A stretch of 64,000 bases of DNA from the NCBI GenBank assembly GCA_035327565.1, contig DAOLDB010000012.1, positions 1 through 64,000 of the forward strand, in the 5' to 3' direction. Source of the DNA: JABDLO01 sp035327565 (GTDB taxonomy: Bacteria > Bacteroidota > Bacteroidia > Chitinophagales > Saprospiraceae). The position numbers and the translations under genes were made by a program. Below the pieces are notes generated by a model that did not search any database, was not told the origin of the DNA, and saw nothing but the letters and a program-made list of their open reading frames with translations. Shown here piece after piece: positions 27,736 to 37,146 of the stretch (the first letter of the stretch is position 1; every line of letters starts with the position of its first letter).

Positions 27736-28065
27736 CTAAAAATAAGTAATCACCACCATATAGATGATTGCTCCTACCAATAGACCCGCTAATAACCAAT
27801 ACATATAGTTGACAATATCTTTATCTTCCTCCTTTTCATCAAAGGATAAACCCATAGATATCAACACCTTTTGAGCTTCATCAAAATCGTCGGAGTGAAT
27901 GAATATGGACGCACCCCTTATCCCCATCATTTCTACACTTCCGATTTCCAATCCTTTTAACCCTATGGGTATGGCGTCAATCCCATGATGTGATAATACA
28001 AACAGAATTTGTTCAATTTCCACATAATTGTTCGAAGTAATCAACTCTTTAAAGTCTTCTTTCAT
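27736..28065 (-). CDS. DUF2007-like small membrane protein
   Basis: A 109-residue protein with an N-terminal soluble domain (about 1-75) and a C-terminal membrane helix (YMYWLLAGLLVGAIIYMVVI, about 87-106). The soluble part, with ITSNNYVEIEQILFVLSHHGIDAIP near the start and a SIFIHSDDFDEAQKVL stretch, follows the DUF2007 pattern (ferredoxin-like fold; often described as signal-transducing, function unproven). It lies 58 bp upstream of the NhaC antiporter end but is not clearly co-transcribed with it. Confidence 0.65.
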   Translation of the reverse strand: MKEDFKELITSNNYVEIEQILFVLSHHGIDAIPIGLKGLEIGSVEMMGIRGASIFIHSDDFDEAQKVLISMGLSFDEKEEDKDIVNYMYWLLAGLLVGAIIYMVVITYF

Positions 28066-28123
28066 CCATTTATTTTGAAAAACAGGATCGTTGAAATTCC
28101 AGTATCTTCAATATTCAACAATA

Positions 28124-29578
28124 TTATATCAAAAGATATCCCACTGAAGTTAATAATCCTATGATCAGAGCATAGGGGAGTTGCGTTTTTACGTGGTCAA
28201 TATGGTCGGTGGCAGCAGCCATTGACGAAATAATGGTAGTATCTGATATCGGAGAGCAATGGTCACCAAATATGCCTCCTCCTAACACAGCAGCAATTAC
28301 TATAATTTCATCAGCTCCCAATGAACGTGCCATGGGTATGGCAATAGCGATCATAATACCAAAAGTACCCCATGAGGTTCCGGTTGAAAATGCAATGAAT
28401 GCACTGACCAAAAACAAAATAAAAGGAACTATACCCGGCGATAACCAGGATCGGGTCAATTCTGCCACATATACTCCTGTATTCAACTCTTTACTTACAT
28501 TACTAATGGCAAAGGCCATTAACATAAGCAAAGCAAGGGGCATCATTTCGGAGATTCCTTTTAAAGTGAGTTCCGCCATTTGCCGGATTCTAAAAATTTT
28601 TTGAACCCTGAATAGTATAAAACACAGAATCAATGCAGTAATGACAGATACCAGTACTGAAACGGATCCGGATCCGTTGCTTATCACTGTTCCCAGGGTT
28701 GCCCCGGCAATCCCCTTTTCCTGAAGTGATTGTATACCGGTATAGTATAGCATCAATGGCATGGTCAATACCATCGTAGCTACAGGAACTACCATATTAA
28801 ATGCCTTAGGATGAACATGGGGAGGAAAATCTATGGAAGTCAACTCTTCAGACATCATAGGTTTGGCGCCGGGCCATAAAATTTCGCCATTTCGGGTTCT
28901 TTTTTCAGCTTTTTTCATGGGGCCAAAATCCCTGTTGAGTAAAATAATGACAGGTACCGCCAGTAAGGCAAGAATCGGATAAAAATTGTACTTAATAGAA
29001 GATAATAATGTACCAAAAGGTTGCTCAAACCCCTGAGTTATTAATAAACCAATAATAAAAGCCCCCCAGGCATTAAACGGAATAAGGATGCAAGTTGGTG
29101 CCGAAGAGGAATCACCAATATAAGCCAGTTTTTCACGACTGATTTTTAATTTATCAAAAACCGGTCTGTATAATGCGCCTACTGTAAGTACTGAAATATT
29201 AGATTCAACAAATATTAATACACCGGTTATCCAAGCCAATAATTGTACGATAATGTTACCTTTTTTTCCATCGTATCGTTGTAGTTTTTTTTCAAGCCAT
29301 AGAATAAATCCTTTCACTCCACCCGATTGCTGAATAAACAAAATCAATGAACCTATTAAAGCAGAAAACATAATGGTGCGAGTATTTCCGGCATCCTTAA
29401 AAACATCTACTAATCCCTGAATGGTTGCTAAAGATCCCGTAAAAAAATTCCAGTCATAGATGACCAGCCACCCCATCCATATTCCGGCCATCAACGATAG
29501 ATATACCTGTTTGGTTCTGATGGCAAGAACAATCGCTGCCAAAGGTGGAATGAGGGACCAAAATCCGTAGTCATTCAT
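28124..29578 (-). CDS. Na+/H+ antiporter, NhaC family
   Basis: Inner-membrane cation/proton antiporter of 484 residues with about 11-12 hydrophobic segments. The NhaC signatures are visible: GSLILFIQQSGGVKGFI (about 78), the SNISVLTVGALYRPV loop, GDSSSAPTCILIPFNAWGAF, a STGTSWGTFGIMIAIAIPMA segment and GGGIFGDHCSPISDTTIIS, the last two being family-conserved pore regions. The neighbour at 29668 (gamma-glutamyltranspeptidase) is on the same strand, 89 bp upstream, so a shared transcript is possible. Likely substrate Na+, but some family members move malate/lactate. Confidence 0.88.
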   Translation of the reverse strand: MNDYGFWSLIPPLAAIVLAIRTKQVYLSLMAGIWMGWLVIYDWNFFTGSLATIQGLVDVFKDAGNTRTIMFSALIGSLILFIQQSGGVKGFILWLEKKLQRYDGKKGNIIVQLLAWITGVLIFVESNISVLTVGALYRPVFDKLKISREKLAYIGDSSSAPTCILIPFNAWGAFIIGLLITQGFEQPFGTLLSSIKYNFYPILALLAVPVIILLNRDFGPMKKAEKRTRNGEILWPGAKPMMSEELTSIDFPPHVHPKAFNMVVPVATMVLTMPLMLYYTGIQSLQEKGIAGATLGTVISNGSGSVSVLVSVITALILCFILFRVQKIFRIRQMAELTLKGISEMMPLALLMLMAFAISNVSKELNTGVYVAELTRSWLSPGIVPFILFLVSAFIAFSTGTSWGTFGIMIAIAIPMARSLGADEIIVIAAVLGGGIFGDHCSPISDTTIISSMAAATDHIDHVKTQLPYALIIGLLTSVGYLLI

Positions 29579-29667
29579 TGTTGTTAGTTTTAATAAATTA
29601 GCCTTTAAATTTCATGTTTGATTTGAAATTCATCAATTCTGAGTTCTCTCTGTAATAACACGACAGA

Positions 29668-31359
29668 TTAATATCCTGCGGCCTGTCCATCTTTCCTGCT
29701 TTCACTTGCACCATAATATACTTGATGAACCTCATCCCACAAGATGGCCTGATATCCACCATACGGACCCAGGGCAAATTGAATTTTGTGTCCTTTGGAC
29801 ATAAGGTTTCTGATAACCTCGTAAGATATACCAGATTCAAGATGCAATAATCCTCCACCTTCCATTCTTTCACCGGTAGGCTCAGAGGAACCGGAATGAT
29901 AAATCCTGGGGGCATCCCCGGCTTCCTGAAGATTCATGCCGAAATCAATGAGATGAATCGCAATTTGGGCGTGACCTAAAGGTTGCATGGCTCCACCCAT
30001 CACCCCAAAACTCACCCATGGATTTCCTTCTTTGGTGATAAAACAAGGTATGATGGTATGAAAGGGCCTTTTGTTAGGTGCAAAAGCATTGGGATGTCCT
30101 TCCTCCAAAGAAAACATTTCTCCTCTATCGTGAAGTACAAAACCCAAACCGGGAGGGCTCATTCCGGAACCCATCCCTCGATAATTGCTTTGGATCAGGG
30201 ATATCATGTTTCCTTCGCCATCCGCCACTGTCAGATATATGGTTTCCCCTGTGGACAGCTCACCCGGGTCGTAGGCTTTAGCTGCCTTATTCATATCTAT
30301 CAGTTTCTGTCTTTCTGATGCGTATTCTTTAGAAATCAACCAATCTACCGGTACATTGACCATAGACATGTCAGCATAATATCGGGCTCTGTCCTCAAAA
30401 GCAAGTTTTTTCGCTTCTGTAAAAACATGGATATAGTCAGCTGACCCGAAGCCCATAGCAGCAATATTATAATGTTCTAAAATATTGAGAATCTGAAGGG
30501 CAGCAATACCCTGGCCATTTGGGGGCATTTCCCATACATCGTAACCTCTATATGAAGTGGATACAGGATCTACCCATTCAGAGGAATGGGTAGCCAAATC
30601 TTCATAGGATAAAAATCCACCTTGATCCCTTATATATTCAGCAATCGTTTCTGCTATTTCACCTTTATAAAATGCATCCCTACCTCCTGCAGCAATTTTT
30701 TTGTACGTGGAAGCAAGGTCAGGGTTTTTAAATATTTCCCCTTTTTGAGGAGTTTTTCCATTCTTTAAAAATATATCACTAAATCCGTCGTATTCTTTCA
30801 GACGATCTGCTCCAGCATTCAGATAAAAAGCTATAAGTTCAGTAACCGGAAATCCTTTTTCTGCATATCGAATGGCGGGTTGAAGTATTTTTTCCATGGG
30901 TAGTTTACCGAATTTGCCATGTAGAGAAAACCAACCATCGACAGCACCCGGTACAGTGACAGGCAAAGGGCCATAAGGAGGAATGGAAGTGTATTCATTT
31001 TCTATAAACCATTGAAGTGAAAGATTTCCTGGAGATCGTCCACTTGCATTCAGCCCATGCAATTTCTTTTCACGGGCATCCCAAATTATTGCGAATAAAT
31101 CACCTCCTATGCCACAGCCGGTGGGTTCCATTAACCCCAAAGCAGCATTGGCTGCAATGGCAGCATCTACAGCATTTCCGCCCGATTTTAAAATATCCAA
31201 TGCAATCTGTGTAGCCAGGGGATGTGATGTGGCAGCCATTCCGTTCTGTGCGATTACTTCAGATCGTGTGGCAAAAGGCTTTCCCGTGATTCTATCCTGA
31301 CTGGATATATGGGTTAGAGCAAATGCAAGCAAGTGGAAACATAAACAAATAAATTTCAT
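29668..31359 (-). CDS. ggt: gamma-glutamyltranspeptidase (GGT)
   Basis: Periplasmic N-terminal nucleophile hydrolase that removes gamma-glutamyl groups from glutathione-like compounds; made as a precursor that self-cleaves before the nucleophile Thr. The signal peptide covers about 1-20. Large-subunit marks are GMAATSHPLATQIALDILKSGGNAVDAAIAA (interrupted at will), GCGIGGDLFAII and LNASGRSPG. The cleavage site is in GETIYLTVADGEGN, where T aligns with the catalytic Thr of TTHYSVVD and is conserved; the flanking H of the classic site is Y here, as in the TIYLTVAD subfamily. At 563 residues it has full length. Confidence 0.92.
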   Translation of the reverse strand: MKFICLCFHLLAFALTHISSQDRITGKPFATRSEVIAQNGMAATSHPLATQIALDILKSGGNAVDAAIAANAALGLMEPTGCGIGGDLFAIIWDAREKKLHGLNASGRSPGNLSLQWFIENEYTSIPPYGPLPVTVPGAVDGWFSLHGKFGKLPMEKILQPAIRYAEKGFPVTELIAFYLNAGADRLKEYDGFSDIFLKNGKTPQKGEIFKNPDLASTYKKIAAGGRDAFYKGEIAETIAEYIRDQGGFLSYEDLATHSSEWVDPVSTSYRGYDVWEMPPNGQGIAALQILNILEHYNIAAMGFGSADYIHVFTEAKKLAFEDRARYYADMSMVNVPVDWLISKEYASERQKLIDMNKAAKAYDPGELSTGETIYLTVADGEGNMISLIQSNYRGMGSGMSPPGLGFVLHDRGEMFSLEEGHPNAFAPNKRPFHTIIPCFITKEGNPWVSFGVMGGAMQPLGHAQIAIHLIDFGMNLQEAGDAPRIYHSGSSEPTGERMEGGGLLHLESGISYEVIRNLMSKGHKIQFALGPYGGYQAILWDEVHQVYYGASESRKDGQAAGY

Positions 31360-31492
31360 TAGGTTTGATTTTATAAAGATGATCTGATCTATAAATTTTT
31401 CATTTGGAAAAACGTATTATGCCGGAATAAGAATAAATAGAGGGAAATAAGCAAGAATTTATGAAATATTAAAGAAAGTGATCAAAGTATTC

Positions 31493-31849
31493 ATGGACAG
31501 GGGAAGTAAAATTTTTATTTTTCTGTTTTTTAGTGCACAACTCATAGGCATATTTAAGTGTTTGCATAAGGAAATACGGTTTTTTACATGGTCTCCCTAT
31601 GATCAGATTTCAATATACAGTATTGAAGTGTTAAAGGATGAAGTGTTCCTTGATGAAGCCGGTATTTTTGATCGGTATGGATTGTCAATGTCAGGAAGAG
31701 AAAACAGATCAATCTATCATATATTCAGATTGATACAATTTGTTGAAAATGAGTTACAGGATTCTGTTGTTGTAGTCATTCACTACTCCATCAACGGAAA
31801 AGAAAGTTTACATTGGAAATATAGTAATCATGAAGAGGAGAGTTTTTGA
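31493..31849 (+). CDS. hypothetical protein upstream of HTTM protein
   Basis: A product of about 118 residues with no known family. It starts with a hydrophobic anchor (KIFIFLFFSAQLIGIFKCL, about 5-23) followed by a soluble, partly beta-patterned remainder with a segment FRLIQFVENELQDSVVVVI. A GTG at 31478 would add five residues. Its end overlaps the start of the HTTM gene by 20 bp, a strong hint that the two are made together and may act together. Coding is supported by overlap and frame length only. Confidence 0.55.
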   Translation: MDRGSKIFIFLFFSAQLIGIFKCLHKEIRFFTWSPYDQISIYSIEVLKDEVFLDEAGIFDRYGLSMSGRENRSIYHIFRLIQFVENELQDSVVVVIHYSINGKESLHWKYSNHEEESF

Positions 31850-32723
31850 TCTGCCACCCATGGAGGGCCATGTTTCACTATTGCTTCTGGTTTTTATGCT
31901 GGCATTTAAATCTGCTTTTTTTTATAAGAATGTCATTTTTGCGCCTTTTCTTCCCATTTTTTCCTTAGTGTCCGGAAGTCTGATTTATAAGGTGGTAGTA
32001 ATGGTCATGATTTGGGCGTCCTCATTTTTTATTTTAATTAGAAAATTTAACCGGATTGCCTGCTTAGGGGTCAGTTTGTCCACTTTCATTCAAATCCTTG
32101 GAAACCAGCACTATTATTCAACTAACAGTATGTTGATCTGTTGCATATTTCTATTACTCAGCATTAACCCATCACATGATTGGTATATCAGAATTCAAAT
32201 GTCAATAGTGTATTTAGGATCTTTCTTATTCAAAGTTACCCAAATGGACTGGAGAAGTGGTCAGTACTTCGACCATTTTTTTAATAAGGTATTTCCTGAT
32301 ACGTTCTTTAATGTGTTGAAATCCCTATTAGATGATGACTTTTTATATCCGATGTTTAGTTGGGGTACGATGTTTGTTGAAGCACTTTTGTGTATAATTT
32401 TACTGTTTCCGGCACTGACTAAACTCACAAAATTTTCCATGATGCTCTTTCATGGCGGGATGCTAATATTCACATATGGTCAATTATCGGTACCTTATTT
32501 TTTCATTAGTTTTTGTGTTGTGTTGTTATTGAAAGATCCTGCAAATTCTAAATATTTCTCACTTAAAGGGACGGAAAATCCTGTAAAATATATTCATACT
32601 CCAAAGAATATATTAATAAAAGTTTTTCACATGCCTGAGAAGGGTAGAAATTTTAATTTTCCTTTTTTTACTATTTATATTTTCTCTTTCATTTATATTG
32701 TTTACTTTAGATTTTTATATTGA
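31830..32723 (+). CDS. HTTM (gamma-carboxylase-like) integral membrane protein
   Basis: A polytopic membrane protein of 297 residues with at least six hydrophobic helices. The pattern QMSIVYLGSFLFKVTQMDWRS (split at the W) matches the first conserved block of HTTM/vitamin-K-dependent gamma-carboxylase-like proteins, and helical segments with SWGTMFVEALLCIILLFPAL follow the same family layout. The C-terminal soluble carboxylase half is missing, as in bacterial HTTM proteins of about 300 residues. Its start overlaps the upstream gene and its end lies 16 bp before the RmlC-like gene, so the three form an operon. Function unknown. Confidence 0.65.
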   Translation: MKRRVFDLPPMEGHVSLLLLVFMLAFKSAFFYKNVIFAPFLPIFSLVSGSLIYKVVVMVMIWASSFFILIRKFNRIACLGVSLSTFIQILGNQHYYSTNSMLICCIFLLLSINPSHDWYIRIQMSIVYLGSFLFKVTQMDWRSGQYFDHFFNKVFPDTFFNVLKSLLDDDFLYPMFSWGTMFVEALLCIILLFPALTKLTKFSMMLFHGGMLIFTYGQLSVPYFFISFCVVLLLKDPANSKYFSLKGTENPVKYIHTPKNILIKVFHMPEKGRNFNFPFFTIYIFSFIYIVYFRFLY

Positions 32724-32739
32724 AATCCGAGATGATATT

Positions 32740-33324
32740 ATGAAAAAAGCAAATTCTTACCTGGTTGGTTATAAAGAGAAAAAGTCAGGATTGATTCATG
32801 GTTCAGACATATATAATAGTAGGTTGGTGCGACTGAAGGAAAATACAGATGACCGGGGCAGTTTTACGGAAGTATTCCAAAGACATTGGGGCACAGTGCT
32901 GGATCCGGTGCAATGGAGTTTGGTCAAGTCGGAAGCGTTTGTGTTCAGAGGCATGCATTATCACGCACGGCATGATGAATATTTCTGTTTAATTCAGGGA
33001 AGTTGCTTTTTGGGTTTAAAGGACATCAGACCGGATTCACCTACTTTTCTTCAACATTCATTATATTATCTCACGGGTCGGGATATGTGCGCTTTGATTT
33101 TCCCAAAAGGTATCGTACACGGGTGGTATTTTCCAGAACCTTCAATGCATGTACAATCAGTTTCTGAGGCATATGTTGATTATGGAAAAGACGATAACTT
33201 TGGGTGTCAATGGAATGATGCAGATTTGGGTATTCCCTGGCCTTTTGACTTTGTATTACTTTCTGAGAGAGCAAAAAAGTTTGGCAAACTAAAAGATTTA
33301 CCGCCTTTTAGCAAAATGGTCTAA
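32740..33324 (+). CDS. dTDP-4-dehydrorhamnose 3,5-epimerase-like protein (RmlC family)
   Basis: Cupin-type sugar epimerase of about 194 residues. Start at ATG 32740 (MKKANSYL); the TTG at 32698 is inside the preceding gene. Family marks: RGSFTEVFQRHWG, FRGMHYHARHDEYF (catalytic His), GSCFLGLKDIRPDSPTF, FPKGIVHGWY and the late WNDADLGIPWPF. The usual catalytic Tyr segment reads SEAYVDYGKDD. The rmlA, rmlB and rmlD genes of full rhamnose synthesis are absent here, so it may act on another dTDP- or CDP-sugar. It ends inside the convergent glycosyltransferase gene (27 bp). Confidence 0.82.
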   Translation: MKKANSYLVGYKEKKSGLIHGSDIYNSRLVRLKENTDDRGSFTEVFQRHWGTVLDPVQWSLVKSEAFVFRGMHYHARHDEYFCLIQGSCFLGLKDIRPDSPTFLQHSLYYLTGRDMCALIFPKGIVHGWYFPEPSMHVQSVSEAYVDYGKDDNFGCQWNDADLGIPWPFDFVLLSERAKKFGKLKDLPPFSKMV

Positions 33325-34179
33325 TACCCATTTATTCAGAAGTGTCCTTGGTAGTTCTTTCCAGGTCCTACCCTTTATTAGAAAAGTTTGATTCATAGCG
33401 AATTCGTAATCTGACACCAACTCAAAAAACACTTTGTCTTTGACTTCCCGAATCCAGTGCTCATCATCTAATACTTTATAAAATAACTTCAAGTCGAGTG
33501 CTCTTTTTTCTGCAGATTGTCCTGGAAAATTTCCCCTTTTGAAGTATAAAATAGTTAAATCGGTAGTAGATTTAATAGTAGTTTCATGGTAAGCAACAAA
33601 CTGCCTCCACATATACGCATCAGTTTTGTATTTTAAAGGAGTTGTACGCCAACCAAAAGGCAAATTTTTATAAAGTTCAAGTGAGTGTCCTACCTGTGAA
33701 AAATAGAAAGATCCGTTTTTGACGGGACCAGTTTTGTGTCTTTCAATGTGGTCTCCAATCTGGTACTTTCTAAGCATATAAATGGAGTGATCTTCCCTTA
33801 TGCCTATGCTGGCTTGCACACAGAAATTATGATCATGCAAGTTTAAGATCATTTTTTCCACGTGGTCCGGCAGCATCAAATCCCGATCGAGCAAATAACA
33901 AATAATTTCACCTTGAGCTTGAGTAGTCAGTACTTCATGACGGTAAATTTCTCCTCTCCTGCTTCCTTTGGGATAATCAAAAAATCGGATTCTTTGGTCC
34001 TCATTCATTAATTCCTCTATCACCAATCGAGTAGAGGAATCCACTCCGTCTCCTATAATCAGGACCTCAATTTCTTTGATAGTTTGTCTGAGAATGCTGC
34101 CGACAGAAAATGGCAATACGGGTCCTCTGTCCCTGGTGGTTGGCACAATGATGGAGGCTATACATGGATTGTTTTTCAT
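33298..34179 (-). CDS. glycosyltransferase family 2 (GT-A)
   Basis: A 293-residue glycosyltransferase of the cytosolic side, transferring a sugar from a nucleotide donor. Starts IASIIVPTTRDRGPVLPFSVGSIL, then the nucleotide-binding acid stretch VLIIGDGVDSST, and the DxD-type motif in LLDRDLMLP (about 96). The C-terminal third has no membrane helix. It begins 6 bp after the oxidoreductase stop and is co-transcribed with it; the two are on the opposite strand from the HTTM/RmlC operon and overlap its end by 27 bp. Acceptor unknown; surface polysaccharide modification is likely. Confidence 0.8.
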   Translation of the reverse strand: MKNNPCIASIIVPTTRDRGPVLPFSVGSILRQTIKEIEVLIIGDGVDSSTRLVIEELMNEDQRIRFFDYPKGSRRGEIYRHEVLTTQAQGEIICYLLDRDLMLPDHVEKMILNLHDHNFCVQASIGIREDHSIYMLRKYQIGDHIERHKTGPVKNGSFYFSQVGHSLELYKNLPFGWRTTPLKYKTDAYMWRQFVAYHETTIKSTTDLTILYFKRGNFPGQSAEKRALDLKLFYKVLDDEHWIREVKDKVFFELVSDYEFAMNQTFLIKGRTWKELPRTLLNKWVLDHFAKRR

Positions 34180-34185
34180 CTATAA

Positions 34186-35115
34186 TTATTCACTCTTTAA
34201 AAAAATCAATTTCTCAATGCTATCCAGTGCCTTTATCAAGCGAACGGCCTCATCCAAATCAGTGGGTGGAGGTGGCCCCCCTTTTAAATAATTCAGAAAA
34301 ACCTGTAACTCAATCTCTAGGGGAGGGGTAGGGTCAAATGCTACAGTGTAGTGAGAGCTTTCGGAAAGACTGCTTTTGTCATTCCCCTCAAAGATGTCAA
34401 TATGATGGACTTTTTCATCTCTAAGAACAGCTACTCCCTCTTCACAAAACAATATGACTTCTCTCCGTTTATCAGGATAGCGGTTGGAAACTTCAAAATG
34501 ATAGTAGGGTTCATGGCCTAAATGGACAGAAAGTCCTCTAATATTTCCATTATGAATTTCAGGCAGGACTGATTGTAAGGGTGGAATTTCTCCTAATAAC
34601 GATTCACTGATGGAGAGATCATGTATGGCCATATTCCATAAGCTATCCGTATCCAACCTGGGACTTGTCCAGTTGACTCTGACAGACTTGCCACCCTTCA
34701 CCATCCCCAGATTCATGGACTTTGCGATGTCTGCCAACATTTGGATGCCCGGATGATATTTCCAGATATGCATGACAAAAATATTCGAGTAATTTTTGTT
34801 TTTTAACTTCTGAGCTTCTTCAATTCTGGTTACGAGAGGTTTTTCGACAAAAATGGGTAAATTGAGTAGGGTAAGTTCTTCAATGATTGAAAAGTGGGTG
34901 GTCGATGGAGATGCCACAATCCAGGCATCCACTGGCAATTGTAAAAATTGTTGAAAATTGTGAGTTGTTGATTCGGCCCCCCATTGCAAAGCTTTTGTTA
35001 TTCTGCCAGGATCCGGATCGTATACATAAACGAAAGCATTTAAATGATTTAATGACAAATGAATGTTATGTCCCCAAATGCCATATCCTAAAAGTCCAAT
35101 TTTTTTGTTGCGCAA
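34186..35115 (-). CDS. Gfo/Idh/MocA family oxidoreductase
   Basis: NAD(P)-dependent sugar or sugar-acid dehydrogenase, 309 residues. The Rossmann start KIGLLGYGIWGHNI is followed by ASPSTTHFSIIEELTLL and VEKPLV (about 92, carrying the family's catalytic-site Lys). The C-terminal half shows NMAIHDLSI and a Gly-rich GGPPPPTDLDEAVRLIKAL, a poly-proline loop usual in the family. It heads a two-gene operon with the glycosyltransferase. The substrate is not evident; a role in making a nucleotide-sugar for the neighbouring transferase is inference. Confidence 0.82.
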   Translation of the reverse strand: MRNKKIGLLGYGIWGHNIHLSLNHLNAFVYVYDPDPGRITKALQWGAESTTHNFQQFLQLPVDAWIVASPSTTHFSIIEELTLLNLPIFVEKPLVTRIEEAQKLKNKNYSNIFVMHIWKYHPGIQMLADIAKSMNLGMVKGGKSVRVNWTSPRLDTDSLWNMAIHDLSISESLLGEIPPLQSVLPEIHNGNIRGLSVHLGHEPYYHFEVSNRYPDKRREVILFCEEGVAVLRDEKVHHIDIFEGNDKSSLSESSHYTVAFDPTPPLEIELQVFLNYLKGGPPPPTDLDEAVRLIKALDSIEKLIFLKSE

Positions 35116-35369
35116 TATATCGTTGGTTTTTAATGAAAATTTCTTAAGTCAGATTCAATTCAAATGGGCACAAGGTTGAAATTGTCTATGCTAATGTACA
35201 ATATACCTCGCATTTACTCCCCTCTTCTCTATAATTTAGTATTGGAGTGCTATCTCTGGTTGAACTCAACTTTAAGAATACAATATTTCCTGCATTGTAA
35301 AATCAGAGAGATATTTTAGAGGAGAATGAAGTGATAGTTTGGTAGAATCACTCCATCTCTTCATTTTTT
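35116..35369. other. intergenic region without a gene
   Basis: AT-rich spacer. A hairpin with T-tail lies at about 35323-35370 on the plus strand, but no plus-strand gene precedes it, so its role is unclear. Confidence 0.3.
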
Positions 35370-35638
35370 TTAAAATTCACTTTTGTTCAGGCCGGATTCT
35401 GTTATAGAGGTTTTATAAGACAAATATGACCGGTACCAGTACGTAATGAATAAAATCAGCAGAATCAATTTGGGCCCTATATTCTCTTTATTTCCTGAAA
35501 GCAGGAGGAGAAAAACAACCAGAACCGTACTCAATGAAGTAAGGATTAATTTGTTCTTTGGATGCTTTAAGTATTGCTCAACAGATATTTTGAACTGATC
35601 AGTACAAAAACAAAAAGTAATAGAATAATTATTTCCAT
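35370..35638 (-). pseudogene. broken small membrane-protein gene (frameshift)
   Basis: The C-terminal frame (stop at 35370) encodes two hydrophobic helices (ILTSLSTVLVVFLLLLSG and PKLILLILFITYWYRSYL). From ATG 35638 a different frame encodes a clean membrane segment MEIIILLLFVFVLIS and ends at a TAA (35567-35569) near where the other frame becomes protein-like. One lost base around 35567-35575 would join them into a protein of about 90 residues. The 99-codon frame opening upstream (GTG at 35669) has an unconvincing N-terminus. Family unknown. Confidence 0.4.
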
Positions 35639-35689
35639 AACGTATCAATTTGATAATGTTATAACACACAACGTCTGCTATAGAGGAGG

Positions 35690-36092
35690 TTATTTTGCAA
35701 AATGTACACCAACACCCCCATCCGCAAAAGGTAACTCAAATTCCGGCAGTTGTTATACTGTATCCTCCAGCGTAAGCTAAAAGCTTTACTTGGCTCCAAC
35801 AGGAACCACAAGTTGGGACTTCATCAGATCTGATATTAAAAATATACTTTTCGTCCAAAATAGGATGTGGTTTCAGAAAATATTTCATCAAAATGGGTAA
35901 AAAATAAGTGATATTCTCTTGAATGTCTTGTTCGAATGAAACAGATATGCCCTCTAATATTGGATGAAAACGAATGAATTCTCGTCTGGAATCCTCAAAT
36001 TTTTTAAGAAAGGCATTTCCCGATTCTAAATGATCAAATAATAAAATAATTAATTCCTCATTTTTTCTAAAATGTCAGGGAAAAATAATTGT
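35690..36092 (-). pseudogene. broken gene for a hypothetical protein (two frameshifts)
   Basis: The minus strand contains about 110 good codons, including LLFDHLESGNAFLKKFEDS, FHPILEGISVSF, YFLPILMKYFLKPHP and a DEVPTCGSCWSQVKLLAYAGG stretch with a CxxC pair, in one frame. The frame is shifted at a run of six A's (36061-36066), upstream of which the frame reads QLFFPDILEK, and again near 35751-35756, after which another frame reads QLPEFELPFADGGVGV and then a stop at 35690. With two one-base corrections a single protein of about 135 residues results. I do not recognise the family. Sequencing error cannot be excluded. Confidence 0.5.
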
Positions 36093-36240
36093 ATGAAGAA
36101 CACAAAGCAAATGTAAATCTGACCATTACGAATCAAAATGATTCATTTTAATTCTTGAAAAAATTGATCAAGCTTAAAGCAAAAGCAGCAATAGAATTAG
36201 TGGATTATAAAAATGGAAAAAACATTTGACGAAATCCTCC

Positions 36241-37014
36241 TTAAAACTGCTTCATATAGGATAACTTGGAAATGGTGGACTTGTCTATAGTCAGAAATTC
36301 TGAGAAATGATTTTCATTGTAAACAATATACAGGAAGGAAAGAGGAGAAAACTGCCAGCTGAAGCGCAGGTTTACACGGGTCAGCCTGTCAAAGGAATTG
36401 GCATTCAAAATGAGGTAAAGAGGAAAAAAATAAATCCTGGCCTGCTGAAAACCGGGAGACGATGCGCCATGATAATAACTGATAAAAAGACCTGGATCAA
36501 AACGGTGCATCCATTGCCACATGCCTCCTTTTGGACGAACGATGAAATAGCCCCCAGGACTATGGTGTACAACATCCTTTTGAAATACATATCCCATTCC
36601 CGGTTCATAGTTTATTGATACCCAATTCATAAGATAACCCAAGTAGCCTTGATTGGGGAAAAAACCGATAAATGCATTTCCTGCTGACCCTTTCGTTCCT
36701 TTATCAGTATCATGAGAAATAGATGAAAAATAACTCACATTGATATGATTTTTGGGTCTGAAGAAGCCGTCAATGGTCAATGTGGTATTATGGGTTGAAT
36801 TAAAAATACATCGTTTTCCCGCTCAGTGAAATTTTGCATTCTCACACCTCTTTTTCCCATGGTGTCTCTGGCATAAACACCTATATAAATGTTTTGGTCA
36901 TCGTATATTATTCTCACTTCCGTAGGATGCATTAATGTTCCACCCTGCCGGGGTTCAATCCGAAAAAAATCATTTGTAACAGGAGCTTTTGCCTATGAGT
37001 AAACTTATTGTCAA
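36241..37014 (-). pseudogene. DUF5916 outer-membrane protein, internal deletion and frameshifts
   Basis: Two ends of one large gene lie side by side. Minus strand about 36815-37000 reads APVTNDFFRIEPRQGGTLM, then HPTEVRIIYDDQNIYIGVYARD and GKRGVRMQNFTERENDVF, the N-terminal CBM9-like part of DUF5916 proteins. It then switches frame near 36795 and reads a 179-codon C-terminal part with LTRVNLRFSWQFSPLSFLYIVYNENH, typical of the end of that family (intact members about 750-880 residues). So some 500 codons were lost. Upstream, a stop (TAG) sits next to the expected Trp-Gln site and one A is missing from an A-run. The family is common in Bacteroidota, probably TonB-like barrels; function is gone here. 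Confidence 0.65.
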
Positions 37015-37146
37015 CCAAGTGCGAAAAAGGCATATCAGATGGGTCACCAAAAACAAATATAACAATCATTATATGCAGCTATGTTGCAAAAATAATTTAT
37101 GATTTGCTTATCAATGCAAAGTATTAGTTCCCGTGATAGACTTCTT

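Noticed and set aside
29598..29915. 105-codon minus-strand frame overlapping the end of the gamma-glutamyltranspeptidase gene
   Set aside because: Overlaps a certain gene in another frame and shows no homologous pattern.
35323..35370. Hairpin with T-tail on the plus strand
   Set aside because: Looks like a terminator, but no plus-strand gene lies upstream; on the minus strand no T-run follows the stem.
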